Assembly (NCBI RefSeq): GCF_029962835.1
Contig: NC_080574.1
Span: 28,246,001 to 28,310,000 of the forward strand
Length of the DNA: 64,000 nt
Source of the DNA: Magnolia sinica
Lineage: Eukaryota; Streptophyta; Magnoliopsida; Magnoliales; Magnoliaceae
Direction of reading: 5' to 3'
Each line of letters begins with the position of its first letter. Position 1 is the first letter of the stretch. Shown here one piece after another: positions 23,758 to 37,439 of this stretch. Made by a program: the position numbers and the translations under genes. The notes beneath the pieces were generated by a model. The model did not search any database, was not told where the DNA came from, and worked only from the letters and a program-made list of their open reading frames with translations.

Positions 23758-24673
23758 TATGTACCCTATTTCTGGCTGTTCTGGAAAAGCCAATGGAGGG
23801 CGACATGTGGCATTGTATGAGAATTAAGTGTATGAAAAGATTTTCTAAGATATGTCGAGCACCTTTTGCGGAATCATAGCTGGCATAAATCCAATACTAC
23901 ACGTCATTGGATGGTTGACGAAGTAACGTGACCGAGCTATCCAAAAGTTTAACAAGCGGAGAGAGAAACACGATCGAGAAGTCCAAGGTGCAGAACGCGG
24001 TCGAAAGAAGAGGAATGGTTAGAGGAACACGAAGAGATAGAAGGATCTAGAAGACCAACGTGGCAACGATTCAACTACCATAACTGATGAAATAAAGAGG
24101 AAAAACACTTAAATGAAGGCTATAAGAGAGATCTATAGGTAGCAGAGGAAATCAACAGAGAATCGACAATCCAACACACAATCAAATCAAAACAAATCTA
24201 TCTTTTATCTCAATTTATCCTATAAAGATAATCCAATAGTGGTAATTCTTAGCTATAGTTTTTAGTTATAATCCAAATCTACGCTCATATGCTGGATTTG
24301 TCTTCTATCCAATATCAAACAGTCCTTTCAAGAGACACATTCTTGCAGTCACTCCTAGTAACTGATTGTGAGTTTTTCATATTGTTTGATTGCACTAGTA
24401 TACTAACAAGTCATTTCTTGTGAAAGGCAAAGCGCAACCCACATTTAGAGGAAGAACCTCACCTTCCCATTATCGCCTGATCATTACAAAATTCTGCAAG
24501 TGGTTGAGTAGGCAAGCAGTCTTCTCAGAATCTGGTCATATATGTTCATATTAAACATATCTGCTTATTTCAGCGCTTGGGGTCAAAGTTGATCGGTTTG
24601 AATCGAGCCACTATATCGATTCTGGCACGCCCACACACACCACACGTGACAGAAAACAAACTGAGTGGCAATA
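23758..24673 (+). repeat. 5' LTR of the gypsy element
   Basis: It pairs over its whole length with 33569-34491. Its outer edge abuts ATGCC at 23753-23757. The terminal bases have drifted relative to the 3' copy. The right edge is approximate and is followed by the primer binding site 'ggcatgcccggtgggac'. Confidence 0.85.
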
Positions 24674-24730
24674 ATTTTTGGCATGCCCGGTGGGACACTA
24701 TACTCATAGGTGCATTAATCATGTGAAATC

Positions 24731-26700
24731 ATGAGCTAAAGGGGTGGTCATAATGCTTCCTCAGCTGCTAATGTTGTTGTAGCTAATGAACCAATTGTTG
24801 TTGCTCAAGAGGAAGAGTTACAAGTACAGCAGGTGCCAGAGCAAGGGAATTTACCACCCAATCTGGTGCCTGTTCCACCACCACCAAATCCAGATAGGGC
24901 ATCAACATCTCGGATTGAACCTCTTGAGATTGTGTTGGTAGGGATAGTGGAAGTTCAAAGAGGAATTCAGCGTATTGCAAAATTATCATGTCTTCAAGTT
25001 GAACAGTCATGGAGTTCAGATAGAAGCCTTTAATAGGTGGATGGTTAGCCATGCTAATAGCATAAACTGTCTGATGAATATATTTGCCGAAAGGGCACAT
25101 GTTACGCTTCAGCAACAGGTCGACAATAGTTCTATTGGGAATCTGGCAGCAATACCCCTAGCATAGTTAATGTCACGGGCTCTCCCTCCACGACAAAATA
25201 CACCACCTGTTCATGTCCATGTTCCAGTGCAGGACGTACAAAATTCGCTACCACTTGTGGATTTCAGGCATCTTGAGCGTGAGAATAGGAATTTAATCCA
25301 TGAGGTTAGGAATCAAGGGATACTCGGGGGCAGCCTTTGCCCAAGAATCAATCTTATAATGAGGAGCAATATCAGGTAGGTCCGGAACTACCTCCAATAG
25401 TTGCACAACAACATTGGGATTGTAATCAAATTGTACAACAAGTTCAAGAAATAACAGGCCAAGTTCTCGACCGAACTACTACACCAGTTTATCTTAAGAA
25501 TTATCCTAACTAGATTGACAAGCAATATTGCTGATGAATTATTGTCCGGACTTTACACTATTTACAGGTGATACCGGTCAATCGACCATAGAACATATAG
25601 ATCGTCTGCCATACAGTGTGGGGAATTGGCCAACAATAATTACTATAAATTACAATTATTCGATCATTCACTAATTGGGGTAGCCTTTACTTGGTATTCT
25701 AATCTGTTGCCAAATTCCATACAAATTTGGCTGGAGATGGAAGAGAAGTTTCATGCCCAGTTCTTTTATAAGGACAACGAAATTTCTATGGCTGATCTTG
25801 CACGTTTTCGACAATTGCTAGGAGAATCAGTCGAAAATTATATTGCTCGGTTTAAGAGAGCAAAAAGTCGATGCAAGGTAGTTAACGACAATGCAGAATT
25901 TGTCCAATTGGCCCAAGATGATCTGGAGTTTAAGCTTCGAAAGAAGTTTATCATGACAGAATTTACAAATCTCTATAATCTAACTAAAAATGTATCTCAA
26001 TATGAGACTTTGCTTTAGGAGCCGATGTGACAAAAGAATGCATCATCAGCAAGGACATACTATTATGATCCTAATTATGATGTTGCAGTCGTTGAAGTCT
26101 GTGACTAAACAATCATTTGCCTACTCGGAATTAATTAAAACAGAGGCAACTACACCGTCCAATTAGTAAGTTCAACGGACGTACACCTTTGATATTACTA
26201 GGTTGATGAAATCTTTGATATTATGCTAGCTAGGAAATTTATCCAAGTTCCTGTCAGCCATAAGATATCAACAACTAAGGAATTGAAGAAAAATAATTAT
26301 TGTAAATGGCATGGAACTCGGTCGCATTCCACTAACAAATGTGTTGGTTTTGGGAATGTTATACAAGACAACATCGACCAAGGATTGTTGAATTTAGCTG
26401 AAAAAGTAAAAGAAGTTATACTAATCGATACTGATCCGTTTCCAGCCAATATGGAAATCAATGTGGCCACCATTACTCAGAGGTTGGTTCGGCCACGACA
26501 ACAAATCGACATTGGAGCTAAAAAAGATCAGGTCGAGGAATCGGATGTTGGGAAGAGAATTATGAAGTCTGCACATAGGGTCAAAACTGAAGCGCATCCA
26601 AAGGCGATAAACTTTACTTATCAAAGGCCACACCTATGTGAGCAATGTGCAAGGCCGATCCGACCGAATAGGTGAGCTTATCGAACGAACTATCAAACAG
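24731..26700 (+). pseudogene. Gypsy gag remains
   Basis: The clearest part is 25626-26018, which has the usual retrotransposon gag core (residues such as FTWYSNLLP, then a block ending VENYIARFKRAK). Flanking pieces at 24833-25379 and 26223-26675 are in gag order. It is a fossil with several breaks. Confidence 0.8.
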
Positions 26701-27199
26701 AGCCATCGTTTACTCAAAATACTGAAAAAGATAACTCTTTTTACCAACAAAGAGTTAAACATGCTAGCAATCACCTTCAGTATATTTTGAGACAAAGGAT
26801 GATTAAACATTGGGCTACTCAAGAGGGAGTTTGGAAAAGGCAAAATCATCTAAAGTTCCTAGCGGTCCCAGACGGGATGGCACGTACTCAAAAGCGACAT
26901 TGGCAAATGCAGCAGGCAACTAAAAGAAGATGGTTAGACGTTGTATGGGGTTAACCTTGTATGAAGTCTACACAAATATGATCAAGGCTGACAATTCCAA
27001 AACCAGAAGAAGCGCATATTTCAGTTAGTATAGCCGAACTTCATGTAGAAGTTGAATCAGCCAAGACTGACCGGTATCTCGAAGGTATGGATATTGAAGG
27101 ATCGATTGAATGCTTCATCGACGAATGCTTTTCGGATGATCTTTTGATTGAAGAATTGCTTGTAAAAGCAAAATCATTAGAATAAGCCTCATCTAAACC

Positions 27200-28510
27200 A
27201 AATGAGGAAATGGAGTTGGAAATTACAAATGAAACTAACAAGCAACCGAATTCGGAAACACTTGGGGAACAATGTTCAAGTTCAGTAATACAATTTGGGT
27301 GGTTACCACCAATTGTATTGGATTGCAATATAGTGCTGACACTACCATTGAGTTTCCAAGCTAAACCATCTCAACCAAACAAGATGGAAGGGGACGTAGA
27401 AGAGCTGGGTGCTCCCATAATCATAAAATATGATTCCTTTGACCCTAAGAAGCCAAAAATGTGTCGACCGTTACGGTTGAACCAGGGTCCCCTTCTGAAA
27501 AGATAATTATTCAAAGACCAACTCTTACCATGACCCAACACCTGAAGCCATTGTATATATTCTATACACTTGGAAGGATGTCCAGTCACTAGAGTTTTGG
27601 TCGACAATGGAGTTGTTGTCAACATATTCCCAGCCAGGATGATAGCTAAATTGGGAATGACTCAAGATGACCTAATTCCGACCGAGGTCACGATGAGCAA
27701 TTTTGCTGGAGTCACACAAACACAAAGTGTTTTACCGGTCGAATTAATGGTGGGAACCAAAAAGGTGTTGAACACCTTTTTCGTGGTCGACACTTCGTCA
27801 AACTACAATGCTTTACTCGGAAGAGATTGGATTCATTCGCTTACATGTATTCTGTTATCACTGCATCAATTTGTGATTTTTTTAAATTAAGATAAAGAGT
27901 AGAATTAGTTTTGGTTGATAACAAACCATTCTTAGCGATGTCTAACGCGGCCGTGACTTATTTTTATGAAAATGAGATCAGACCAATATGATTTACATGA
28001 TGGGGCAAGAACGGTAGACCGTCTAGGATCGATGTCAGACTCAACTTAGATAATATTGTATAAGATATAGCAACAATGATACGACTGAACGAAGAGTTGT
28101 CGAAGGCTATAATTCTCTTCCGTGCAACTACAAGCTGTACCATAGAAGAAATCCCATAATAAATCGACCTTCGGTCAAGGCCGATTTCATGTCTAGAATA
28201 CGACAGCTCAAGGAAAGTCCGCGAAAATTTGATAACAGATGCTTTGTTGATATGGCCAAAATAGTAGTACCGGCCAATCAAGTAACTGAAGATGGTATTG
28301 AGTTGAAGGATTTGAAGCAAGCGCCAAAGAAATTAAGACGAAGGATGCCATTTTTCGCAAATGGTCACCCACTTGGGACGGACCATTCACAATAATAAAA
28401 GTCCTCCATGGGGGAGCTTATGTTCTTCGTGACATGTGGGAAAAAATTGTGAAAAACCCTATCAATGGTCAATTTCTGAAAACTTATCATTCCAATTTAT
28501 GGGATGTATG
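27200..28510 (+). pseudogene. Gypsy protease remains and integrase C-terminal end
   Basis: 27570-27890 resembles a retropepsin domain of the gypsy type (VLVDNGVVVNIFPA and a downstream LLGRDW). Only about 300 bases further on, 28190-28510 already resembles the end of integrase (GPFTI...GAYVLRD style block). Reverse transcriptase and RNase H are therefore missing. It is a fossil with several breaks. Confidence 0.75.
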
Positions 28511-28652
28511 GTGAGATCAGGCCAAATGATGGCAGAACTAATTACGAACTATGCATTGAAGACCGAAATCAGTCAAGAGACAGATGTAAATAAGTATTGA
28601 TTTCATTTATAGGCCAAAGGAAAAAAAGACAAATGTGGCTAGGGCCAATTAC

Positions 28653-28654
<2 letters not shown>

Positions 28655-28698
<44 letters not shown>
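28655..28698. repeat. (TA)n microsatellite
   Basis: An uninterrupted TA tract of about 44 bp lies between the end of the plus-strand pol remains and the start of the antisense region. Confidence 0.95.
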
Positions 28699-28700
<2 letters not shown>

Positions 28701-28719
28701 CTTAAGCATAAGCCGCCTT

Positions 28720-29500
28720 CATCTCTTTAAACTCTTTAACAGCACGCTCCCTGATGAGTTCGGTTGTTTCTCTTTGAGCCTTCCAGGATTCCTCACTCTC
28801 CATAACGCGGTAGAGGAAGTGCAGAACTTGGTCAATGCGGCGACCAATTATGTTGGCCTTATGCTCTGCCTCTTTCTTCTGTTCGCTACTCTCTAGCGAC
28901 CAAGCTTGATGGAGATCAAGCTGAGATTTGATGAAGTTCAGAAGAGTAAGTATAGTCTAAGCACTTACCCAGGGTAGAGGCACTCGGTCTCCTAAAGGTC
29001 ATCATCAACCTCCTTGCGCTAAACCTAAAAGGTTCTCAACATCACCTTGTTAAAGTGATATTGTCGGGTCCAATGCAGGCGATTATACCAAGTCCAGTCG
29101 CATTGGTCAGTGAGTATGTTTGTTTCCCTATGAATGGCAGCACACTCATTTACATGAGCATCTAAGATTTCAAGGTCCTTTTTAGCAATGAAATAGGCAT
29201 TGCCAATGCATTGGAGGTTAGTCAGAGCATCCAGGAGTTCTTTCAGAGGCATATCATTCTCCGCGATGGTCTGGAATTCGTGAACGAAGTAGTAAATTTG
29301 GAACTTTAGAGTGGAATGTGCAAATGAATCAATCTCGAGGAAAAGGATTTCCCTCATGAAGGTTTGAGCACGATCGAGATGAGACATAGGTACGGTAGCC
29401 ATGATAAGAGAAAGCAAGAGCTTTTGAAGATTAGAAGTAAGAAAGCTTGGGTGTATTGTATAGCGGAGAAAGCACTAAGGACTCCTTTATATAGGCACTC
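28720..29500 (-). pseudogene. Antisense gene 1 inside the gypsy element, unrecognised
   Basis: On the minus strand a TATATAAA box at 29487-29494 lies about 85 bases upstream of an ATG at 29402. A 126-codon frame follows to 29025. Further down, 28720-28930 reads as a charged, glutamate- and lysine-rich helix-forming segment. Its own promoter-like sequence and its place outside gag-pol suggest an extra gene carried by the element. The product is not recognised. It belongs to a fossil element and may itself be broken. Confidence 0.45.
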
Positions 29501-29683
29501 AGAGTGGATAATCACGCCTGAAGATTAGGCGTTGTAATGGTTGAAGTGCCCCATTAATGGCATGAAGCGTTCCCTAGGAAGAGGGAACAAACAAGCGCAC
29601 AACTTCTCATGTATGTGCCATGTCATCAATACAGTTATGCCTTGTACGCATAAGAGAGAAAAAAAAAAAAAAAAAGCCAAGTA

Positions 29684-32600
29684 CTAGAGGTAATACAAGC
29701 ACAAAAGGGAAGAAAACATTTTGGCCGATTGTATTAAATAGAAAGGAGGTACAAACTGGCAGCAAACAGACGTAAAGCAATTAAAATTCGAAGGAAAAAA
29801 AAAAGAAGAAGAAGAAGAAGAAGAGGTAATTGCTTCTTCAAGCTTCAACTGCCTAGTTTCTTGTCGATGAAGAGCAATTCTGGTTTTAGCTTCTGAGCGT
29901 GCTATTTGATCAATCAGTGGAGTATGCTCTTGCATGTAGGTGCCCAATTTATTGATTTTAACCTTTTGACCATGTCTGCGCTCGGTCAAAGATTTTTCTT
30001 CTTTCAACGCTTTCGGTTTGTCCTCCATTGTCGAGATTGAGCCTTCAGATTGATAAGAGTCGCATTTGTCTCTTTCAGGTTACTATATACAACAGAAAGT
30101 TGTTCTCTAGCAGTTGTGATTTCGGTCATTCTAAGGGAGACGGTTGAATGCTCAAATTGAAGTTTATCAACTGCAACAACTGTATTTTAGTGCTCATAAA
30201 TCAAATTCAGAAATTCATAGAGTACAAGCATTTTGGCCGACAAAGACTCATAACACCAACTGAGAGTTTGGTAACAACGAATGAGAATGTTAAGTCTCTC
30301 GATCAATCACGACGAAATGATGTCAGTGACATCGGAGTGAATGAGAACTCATAATTCCTCCTGAAGTTGTTTCTCTGATGAAGGCGCAAGAGATTCGACC
30401 ACTAGAATATCACGAGAGAAGGCTTGGTCAAAAGAGGATAAAATGTCTTCCATGGGAAGAAATTCCTCAGACGAAGAAGGTAGGGTATGAGAAGTATCGG
30501 CCAATGCAGCCAAAGAAGCAGAGACATCGACCGCAGGGATCTTTGTAGGTATAGCTCGATCAGGAGAGACTTCAGTTGGTTTGGGATGCTTCTCTTCTAA
30601 TATTTTTGCTTCGTCCAAAAGAGCCACCCTGTGTTCATAGACTGGGATAGGGTCTGCTCGATCGGTCAGTTCTAGGAATGGAACAAGTTGAATGGAAGAT
30701 ATAAGAATTGCAAAAGAGGAGGTTGTAGGCGCGACCGATTCCACAAGTCCCCAATCCAGATCAGGTGTGAGCGACGAAGTTATAGAGTGTAAAAGGAGAT
30801 TGAAGGACTCCATGGGCTGATATATTATTACCTCCTCTTGAGTTTGACTTTCTAGTCGACGAATGTTGCTCGCGGTCTCTTCTGAATCGAAAGCTTCAAG
30901 TCTTTCTGCAAGAGATTGAGCAGCATTGACCAAAGTACCTGGGATAGATGTCTCGGCTTGACGAGATGGCACAGAAACAAGTCTTTCAAAGGTTGAGAGC
31001 TCTCTAGTTACAGTAAAAAAGAATGGAGAAAGTAAAAAAAGTATTGGATTGCAAAATAATTTAAAAGAAAAGAATATGAACAACATCCACTTAAATCTAA
31101 CCGAATGGCAATAGTGGTAAATCGGTCGGCCACTGGTGAAATTTTGGTCGGATCGACGACCAAAGTCAAAGCTCGGTTGGAACATGGAAAAGGAGGAGGA
31201 TTAGGACGATATGGCTTGAGAAATTGATCAAAAGGAAGATTGGGATCATTTAATATTTCCTTTTCTCTTTGCCACTTATTAAAAGCCCTATTGAAATAAG
31301 CATCTTTGTGTCTCTTATATGCCTCTTTCATCTCCCAAGAATAGCCTTGGCCAAAGAAGAAACGCCTAGAGCAGATCGACCAGAAGTTGCAAGACATGTA
31401 GAAAGATGAGCTAAAAGAGGTCTGAGCTCAGAAATCTTCAAAATGGTCGAAGGAGCTGTAGATGCTAGGATTAAAGCAGTTGACGAAACCTATTTAACTG
31501 GACATGCAATTGTAGTGTTTCGACGCTTCAGTTCAAGTTGAGTTGGCTCGGACAGTTCTCATTAATGTGAAAGAAGAGGGTTCGACCGTCCTTATTGGGG
31601 CTAGGGACGGGACGGTCGATGTGACCGAAGTCATTTTCTTTTATCGTGTCTTCCTCTGGACAGGAGACAAGGTTGATTGAGGTTTTGTCGATTTTTTGGT
31701 GCCTTTGTTAGTCGTCTTCTTCCTCTCGGCCATAGGTTTTTCTACATTAAATGAAGGAGAAAGTCGACCGATGATCAATTCATGAGACCCAATAATCAAA
31801 GTCTCATAATAATTTTTCCACCAGGAGTGAAGTGAATCTAGTTGTTGACGACAGTTGGTAAAAGGAGGAAGCATGAAAGAAGAGCTCACAGAATCAAACC
31901 CTCTGTGGAGAGTCTGAAATGTGTGACTAAATCGGCAATCGGTCAATGAATTGGAGGTTGATTGTAAGTTCGGTGAATAAATGGAAAATGAATGCCTTGG
32001 GCCAAACCAAATTGACAAGTAAGAAGATGGGTAGTATTGCTCGATTCCAGCCTTGGCACTAACACGTGTGTCTATTGTGCCTCCATATGGAAGGTCTCTG
32101 CAGATCAAATAACTTTTCCAAGCTGCATCTTTGAGGCTTACCATCTCAATATCGGTTGGCTTATATTCTTCTGTGAACCAGGTCGGGCCAAATTCTTCAT
32201 TAGGAATGGTTGGACTAATCAACATTGAAAGAAAGGAAGAAACTCAACACTCGGCAAAGGAATGACTAACCTTGGGGCAGAGGATATTAAAGTGGCCGAA
32301 AGAAGTGAATTCCACATCAATTGGAACGGATTTGACAAAATTTGCCCCAAAATATTCATAACCACATCTGGACAAGCCAAATAGGTCTAGCGGAGTGGTA
32401 AAAACCCTTAGTGGTTGCCTCCAACATACTACAATACAGGAATACAAAGGGAGCAAGAGAAAGTTGGCATCCTTGAGTGAGTGCTTCGGCCAAATGAATG
32501 TATTTCTTAGTAATTTGAAGAGCACTCACACAACAAAAATTGGCAAATCCACATCAGAAGAAAAGTCGTGTGTTCTTATTCATCAACTTCATCCTGAGAT

Positions 32601-33233
32601 TGAAGAGCCATGAAAGTGGAATACGCCTTATTGGTCTTGTCTGCAAGGATGAAGGGATGTTGATCATTCAGAGCAAAGCTCAGATAAACAAGCTCACCAA
32701 AGGGCAAAAGATGGGTGAAGGCACGTACATCCATAATTGTTGGACTTATGGGGCTGCATCCAAAATGGAATGTATCGATCGATCGACTCCAAAAAGTTGA
32801 AACTACTAAGAGGAGGAAGGTATTGACTGGACATTCGTGCAAGGAAAGCTTGATGCATTCATAAATTCTAGCCTGCTTCCATGTTTCGCCATACTGTGCT
32901 TCAACACGAGTATACCATTATGTCCAACCATTCATCAATTTCGTCCATGATCTCGGAGATTTAAAAGCATTGGAAGGGTTTGGGAAATGATTGGATTGAA
33001 TAAGCATAACTTCCTTAGGGCGCTTTGGAAAACATGGTTCGATTTCGCAAAGTTGTTCGTAATTAACAGCGGAATGAAGGTTAGACCGAGTGTCAACAAT
33101 GCTATTTTCGGTTCGATAGGAGTATTAAAGTATTAAAGAGAAGGTCATTGACCACTCCTGAAGAAAGAACATCCAACTCTTTGATGAAAGATTCCAAGTG
33201 GAAGACTAAAATGGAAGAGGAAGATGCGGCCAT
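29684..33233 (-). pseudogene. Antisense gene 2 inside the gypsy element, plant mobile domain-like, broken
   Basis: A run of minus-strand coding remains extends from an ATG at 33233 down to about 29684. The portion near 32576-32842 has the FWSRSIDTFHFGCSPISPT pattern typical of the plant mobile domain (a family related to MAIL1/MAIN proteins and to some transposon genes). 31641-32225 fits the middle of that domain. 30349-31185 is acidic and low in complexity, and 29684-30028 looks like a coiled coil. Extra antisense genes with this domain are known from Tat-lineage gypsy elements. It is a fossil with several breaks. Confidence 0.65.
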
Positions 33234-33568
33234 GATAATTGAGAGAAAATCATACTAGAAATGGACTATAGACACGAGAGAGAAAAGGGTGAAGAAAGTT
33301 AAGAACCAACTTTGAGTTGTATTGACATATCGGCCGTGATACATGTGCATTAACAAAAGGGCAATCATAACTCCATGTACAATACGATTGTATGCAACGT
33401 GTCACATGGACAACCTAGAGGAAAGAGGAAAAGACCATATTTCAGCCTCGATCAGGTAGAATCAATGGGGAGATGATACGTGGACTCACGACCGATTGCA
33501 TTAATTGCATTGGGCGAAACAACATCACTTTCACCTTTTTCCCAAAGGAGAAGCGACGTGGGGGGCAA

Positions 33569-34491
33569 TGTTGTACCCTATTTCTGGCCATTCTGGAAAA
33601 AGCCAATAGGAGGGCGACATGTGGCATTGTATGTGAAATAAGAGGTGTATGAGATGATCTTCTAAGATATGTGGAGTGTTTTTTTACGAAATCATAGCTG
33701 GCATAAATCCAATACTAAACGTCACTGGATGGTCGACGAAGTAACGCAACCTAGCTATCCAAAAGTTTAACGAGCAGAGAGAGAAACACAGCCGAGAAGT
33801 CCAAGATGCAGAACGCAGTCGAAAGAAGAGGAATGGTTAGAGGGACACGAAGAGATAGAAGGATAAAAAAGAACAACATGGCAATGATTCAACTGCCATA
33901 ACTGACAAAATAAAGAGGAGAAATGCTTGAATGAAGGCTACAAGAGAGATCTATAAGTAGTAGAGGAAATCAACAGAGAATCGACAATCCAACACACAAT
34001 CAAATCAAATTAAATTCATCTTTTATCTCAGTTTATCCTATGAGTAGCAATAATCCGGTAATGTAATTCTTAGCTATAGTTTTTAGTTGCAATCCAAATC
34101 TACATTCATACATTAGATTTGTCTTTTATCCAATATGAAGCAGTTATTTCAAGAGACGCATTCTTGCAGTCGCTCCTAATGACCGATTGTGAGTTTTTCA
34201 TTTTGTCTAATTACACTGGTATACTAAAAAGTCCTTTCTTGTGAAAGGCAAAGTGAAACCCACTTTCGGAGGAAGAACCCCACCCTCCAATTATCGCCTG
34301 ATCATTACAAAATTCTGCAAGTGGTTGAGTATGCGACTGATCTTCTCATAATATGGTCATATACATTCATATTGGACGTATCTGTTTATTTCGGTGCTTG
34401 GTGTCAAAGTTGATCGGTTTGAATCGAGCCACTATATGGATTCTAGCATGCCCGCACATACTACATGTGACAGAAAAACTGAGTACCAACA
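33569..34491 (+). repeat. 3' LTR of the gypsy element
   Basis: It begins TGTTGTACCC after a G-rich polypurine tract (33560-33566) and ends in CA next to the ATGCC duplication at 34492-34496. It pairs with 23758-24673. Confidence 0.88.
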
Positions 34492-34496
34492 ATGCC

Positions 34497-36612
34497 TGCA
34501 AGATGATTGGAATTGGTTCGGTTCGCATCAAGATGTTTGACAGGGTGGAGCGTATTCTAATAGATGTGAGGCATGTGCCAAACTTGAAGAAGAATCTGAT
34601 CTCTCTACGAGCTCTAGATGGAATTGATTGTAAGTTTGTCGGTTATGATGGTGTCTCGAAGGTTTCAAAGGGGGCTCTTACAGTAATGAAAACACAACGG
34701 ATTGGTAATCAAATAATATATTTAGTGGAGCTGTAGCATCTGTAGTGGATTCCACGTCGGCACGTTTATGGCATGTGCAACTAGGCTACATGAGCGAACA
34801 GGGTATGAAGGTACTTCTATATCGTAGGTTAATTCCTAGTTTTAAAAGCTTTGATTTGAACGTATGTGAGCATTGCATATATGGGAAACAGTCGATGTTG
34901 CGTTTTAAAGGCAGGAAACATGTCAGTAAATGACAACTTGATTACGTGCATTCTGATGTGTAGGGGTTGTCGCTTGTTGTTTCTGGAGGACCGTCTTACT
35001 TTTATCGACAACTTCTCTAGGAATGTTTAGATTTATATTTTGAAACGTAAATCCGATGTGTTTGCCACTTTCAAGATATGAAGAGCGATAGTTGAAAAAC
35101 AGACAGGGCGAAAAGTGAAAGTTCTGAGAACAGATAATGGCGATGAATTTACTTCAGGAGAATTTGATCAATATTGTAAGAATGTGGGAATAGACAGGCA
35201 CAACATAGTGAGGCATACGCCAGAGCAGAATGATATGGTAGAACGTATGAACCAGACTTGGTTTCGGAGTATGCTGAGCAATTCTGAGTTGGACAGAGCT
35301 TTGGGTTGAAGCTGTTTCTACAACTTGTTATCTGGTGAATAAGTCTCTATCTACGGTTATTGATTGTAAAATTCATAAGTATGGAGTGGTCAGGTAGTTG
35401 ATTACTCGGATTTGAGATTTTTTTGTTGTGATGCTTATTCTCATATACCGTCTATTGAGAGTGATAAGCTAGACCAAAGAACAAAAAGTGCACCTTTATT
35501 TGCTATGGTGATGGGGCGAAATGTTAAAAGTTGTTAGACCATGGTTCATGGAAGATCATTATTAGCTGGAACGTCAAATTTGATGAGGGTTCCTTATTTC
35601 AGAAAGATGAGCAAAAGGAAACGGAAAATTCAGTTGTTGATGTGGAATTAGATAAGCATGAGACACTTGAGAAACCTAAGTCGCAGGTTGAGGTACAGGA
35701 AGAGGTGGAGCCGCCACTTGTCAGGAGAAATCCACCGAGGGATTACAGTTTGCCGTTGAGATATATGAATGACTCTAATGTTGCATTTGCTCTCATTACA
35801 GATGAGGGAGATCTATCTACTTTCCAGGAAGCTTTAGAAGATAAAGATGCAAAAAAGTGGATGGTAGTTATGCATGAAGAGATGAATTCTTTGTATAAAA
35901 AACAAACGTGAGATCTAGTTGAGTTGCTCATTGGGAGAAAAGAGATCGGGTACAAGTGGATATTTCGAAAGAAATTGGTTAGGTACAAGGCTAGATTAGT
36001 AACGAAGGGATATGTTCAAAATGAAGGTGTCGACTTCAATGAGATTTTCGCGCCAGTAGTAAAGCAAGTATCTATCAAATTTGTAGTAAAGAAGGATCTT
36101 GTTTGCAGGTTGAAGAGGTTGTGGAACGGCCTGAAACTGTCACCTAGGCAATGGTATAAGAAGTTTAATTCTTTCATGTTGAACTAGAGTTTTAGTAGAA
36201 GTGAATTTAATCATTGTGTTTATTTTAGAGCAATGAGTGGCAGGGAATTCATCATTCTAGTGTTACATGTTGATGACATGCTTATTGCCAACAATAACAT
36301 GTCTGAAATCAACATGTTGAAGGCTCAGTTATCTACAACGTCTGAAATGAAAGATTTGGGGGCTGCGAAGAGGATTCGTAGCATTCATATACATAGGAAC
36401 AGGGAGAGGAGTAGGCTATGGTTGTCTCAGGAGGAGTATCTTGAGAAGGTTCTAGTCAAGTTCGAATTGAAAAAGGCAAAACTAGTAGCACTCCCTACGC
36501 TACCTACTTTCGGCTTTCTTTAGAATGGTCCTGCATCAGATGAAGAAAAGCAATGTCTCGTGTGCCCTACTCGAGCGCAATTGGAAGTCTTATGTATGTC
36601 ATGGTCTGTACG
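34497..36612 (+). pseudogene. Copia pol remains: protease end, integrase, first part of reverse transcriptase
   Basis: In order: 34500-34740 (end of the protease linker region), 34745-34933 (GAG-pre-integrase with a CEHC zinc block), 35115-35309 (integrase core, LRTDNGDEF), 35531-35911 (linker), and 35924-36187 and 36233-36523 (reverse transcriptase, including a VDDM block near 36280). It is interrupted at 36612 by the Mutator-like element. It is a fossil with many breaks. Confidence 0.88.
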
Positions 36613-37439
36613 CAAGGTGTTCCGTAACAGTATCGGTGGGTGTAATGGTGCCCACTGTTACCGATACAGATACGCCTCGTATCGACTGATACGGGGTGTG
36701 TAACGGTGCAATTTTTTTTTGTCAAAAAACTATGGAAAATATTCATTAAATCCGGAATTTTCTAAATATTCTAAATATGCATTCATTTATAATTTGGAAC
36801 ATGTTTATGATGGTGTAACAGTCTACTCTTTAGTGAGAATGCTATATCGGGTTGTCTGATGGATTTATGAACCTGGCAACCTGGAATTAATTGCAAAGCT
36901 TTTATATTTAGTTTTCTAACTATATAATATCTATATAAATTGACTATAATGAATGTAATACCAAAACATCTTATATTTTCAAGTTTTCCTTTTATTTATA
37001 GTATTAGTGCATTGCATACTTCGTGACTCACGTGCATTTTATTTCAATATATAGAGTATGGAGGCTTTTGTATCCTATTATGTAATTCATACACCTAACA
37101 ATTTGATATCATTTTCCCTCATAAATCTTTAAAAAATTTAAAATTAAATTGAGGTAAATAGTGTTGTCGATTTGGGGCTGGTTTGGGGACCATTTGATAC
37201 CCCAAACTAGCCTCAAATTAATGCAATCTATTGGCACTTATCCCACTAATGGATTGGTGGACATTTATTAGACAGTGAAAAATGAAAAATATCAAATGGT
37301 CTTAATCCAAAAAAACAAGTGTCCGCAAACTAATTGTGAAAATTGTAGGAGTTATTTAATTTTGGGATTGTGACTTAGCAATAATGGTCCCAAAATTTAA
37401 TTGGTTAATGTTGAGTTAACATATACGTCATGTATAAAT

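Larger units (their letters stand above)
23753..34496 (+). mobile_element. Ty3-gypsy LTR retrotransposon (Tat-like), nested in the copia element, broken
   Basis: The element spans 23758-34491 and is flanked by the 5-bp target duplication ATGCC at 23753-23757 and 34492-34496. The copia reading resumes exactly after it. The LTRs are about 916 bp (23758-24673) and 923 bp (33569-34491). By eye they agree at close to nine positions in ten. A likely primer binding site lies at about 24675-24700. Gag and protease remains and the very end of integrase are on the plus strand. Most of reverse transcriptase, RNase H and integrase is absent. Between this point and the 3' LTR there are genes on the opposite strand, as reported for Tat-lineage elements. 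It is a fossil with many breaks. Confidence 0.9.

Noticed and set aside
24783-25115. 110-codon minus-strand frame within the gypsy gag region
   Set aside because: It is the shadow of the plus-strand gag remains and not part of the antisense genes, which start only after pol.
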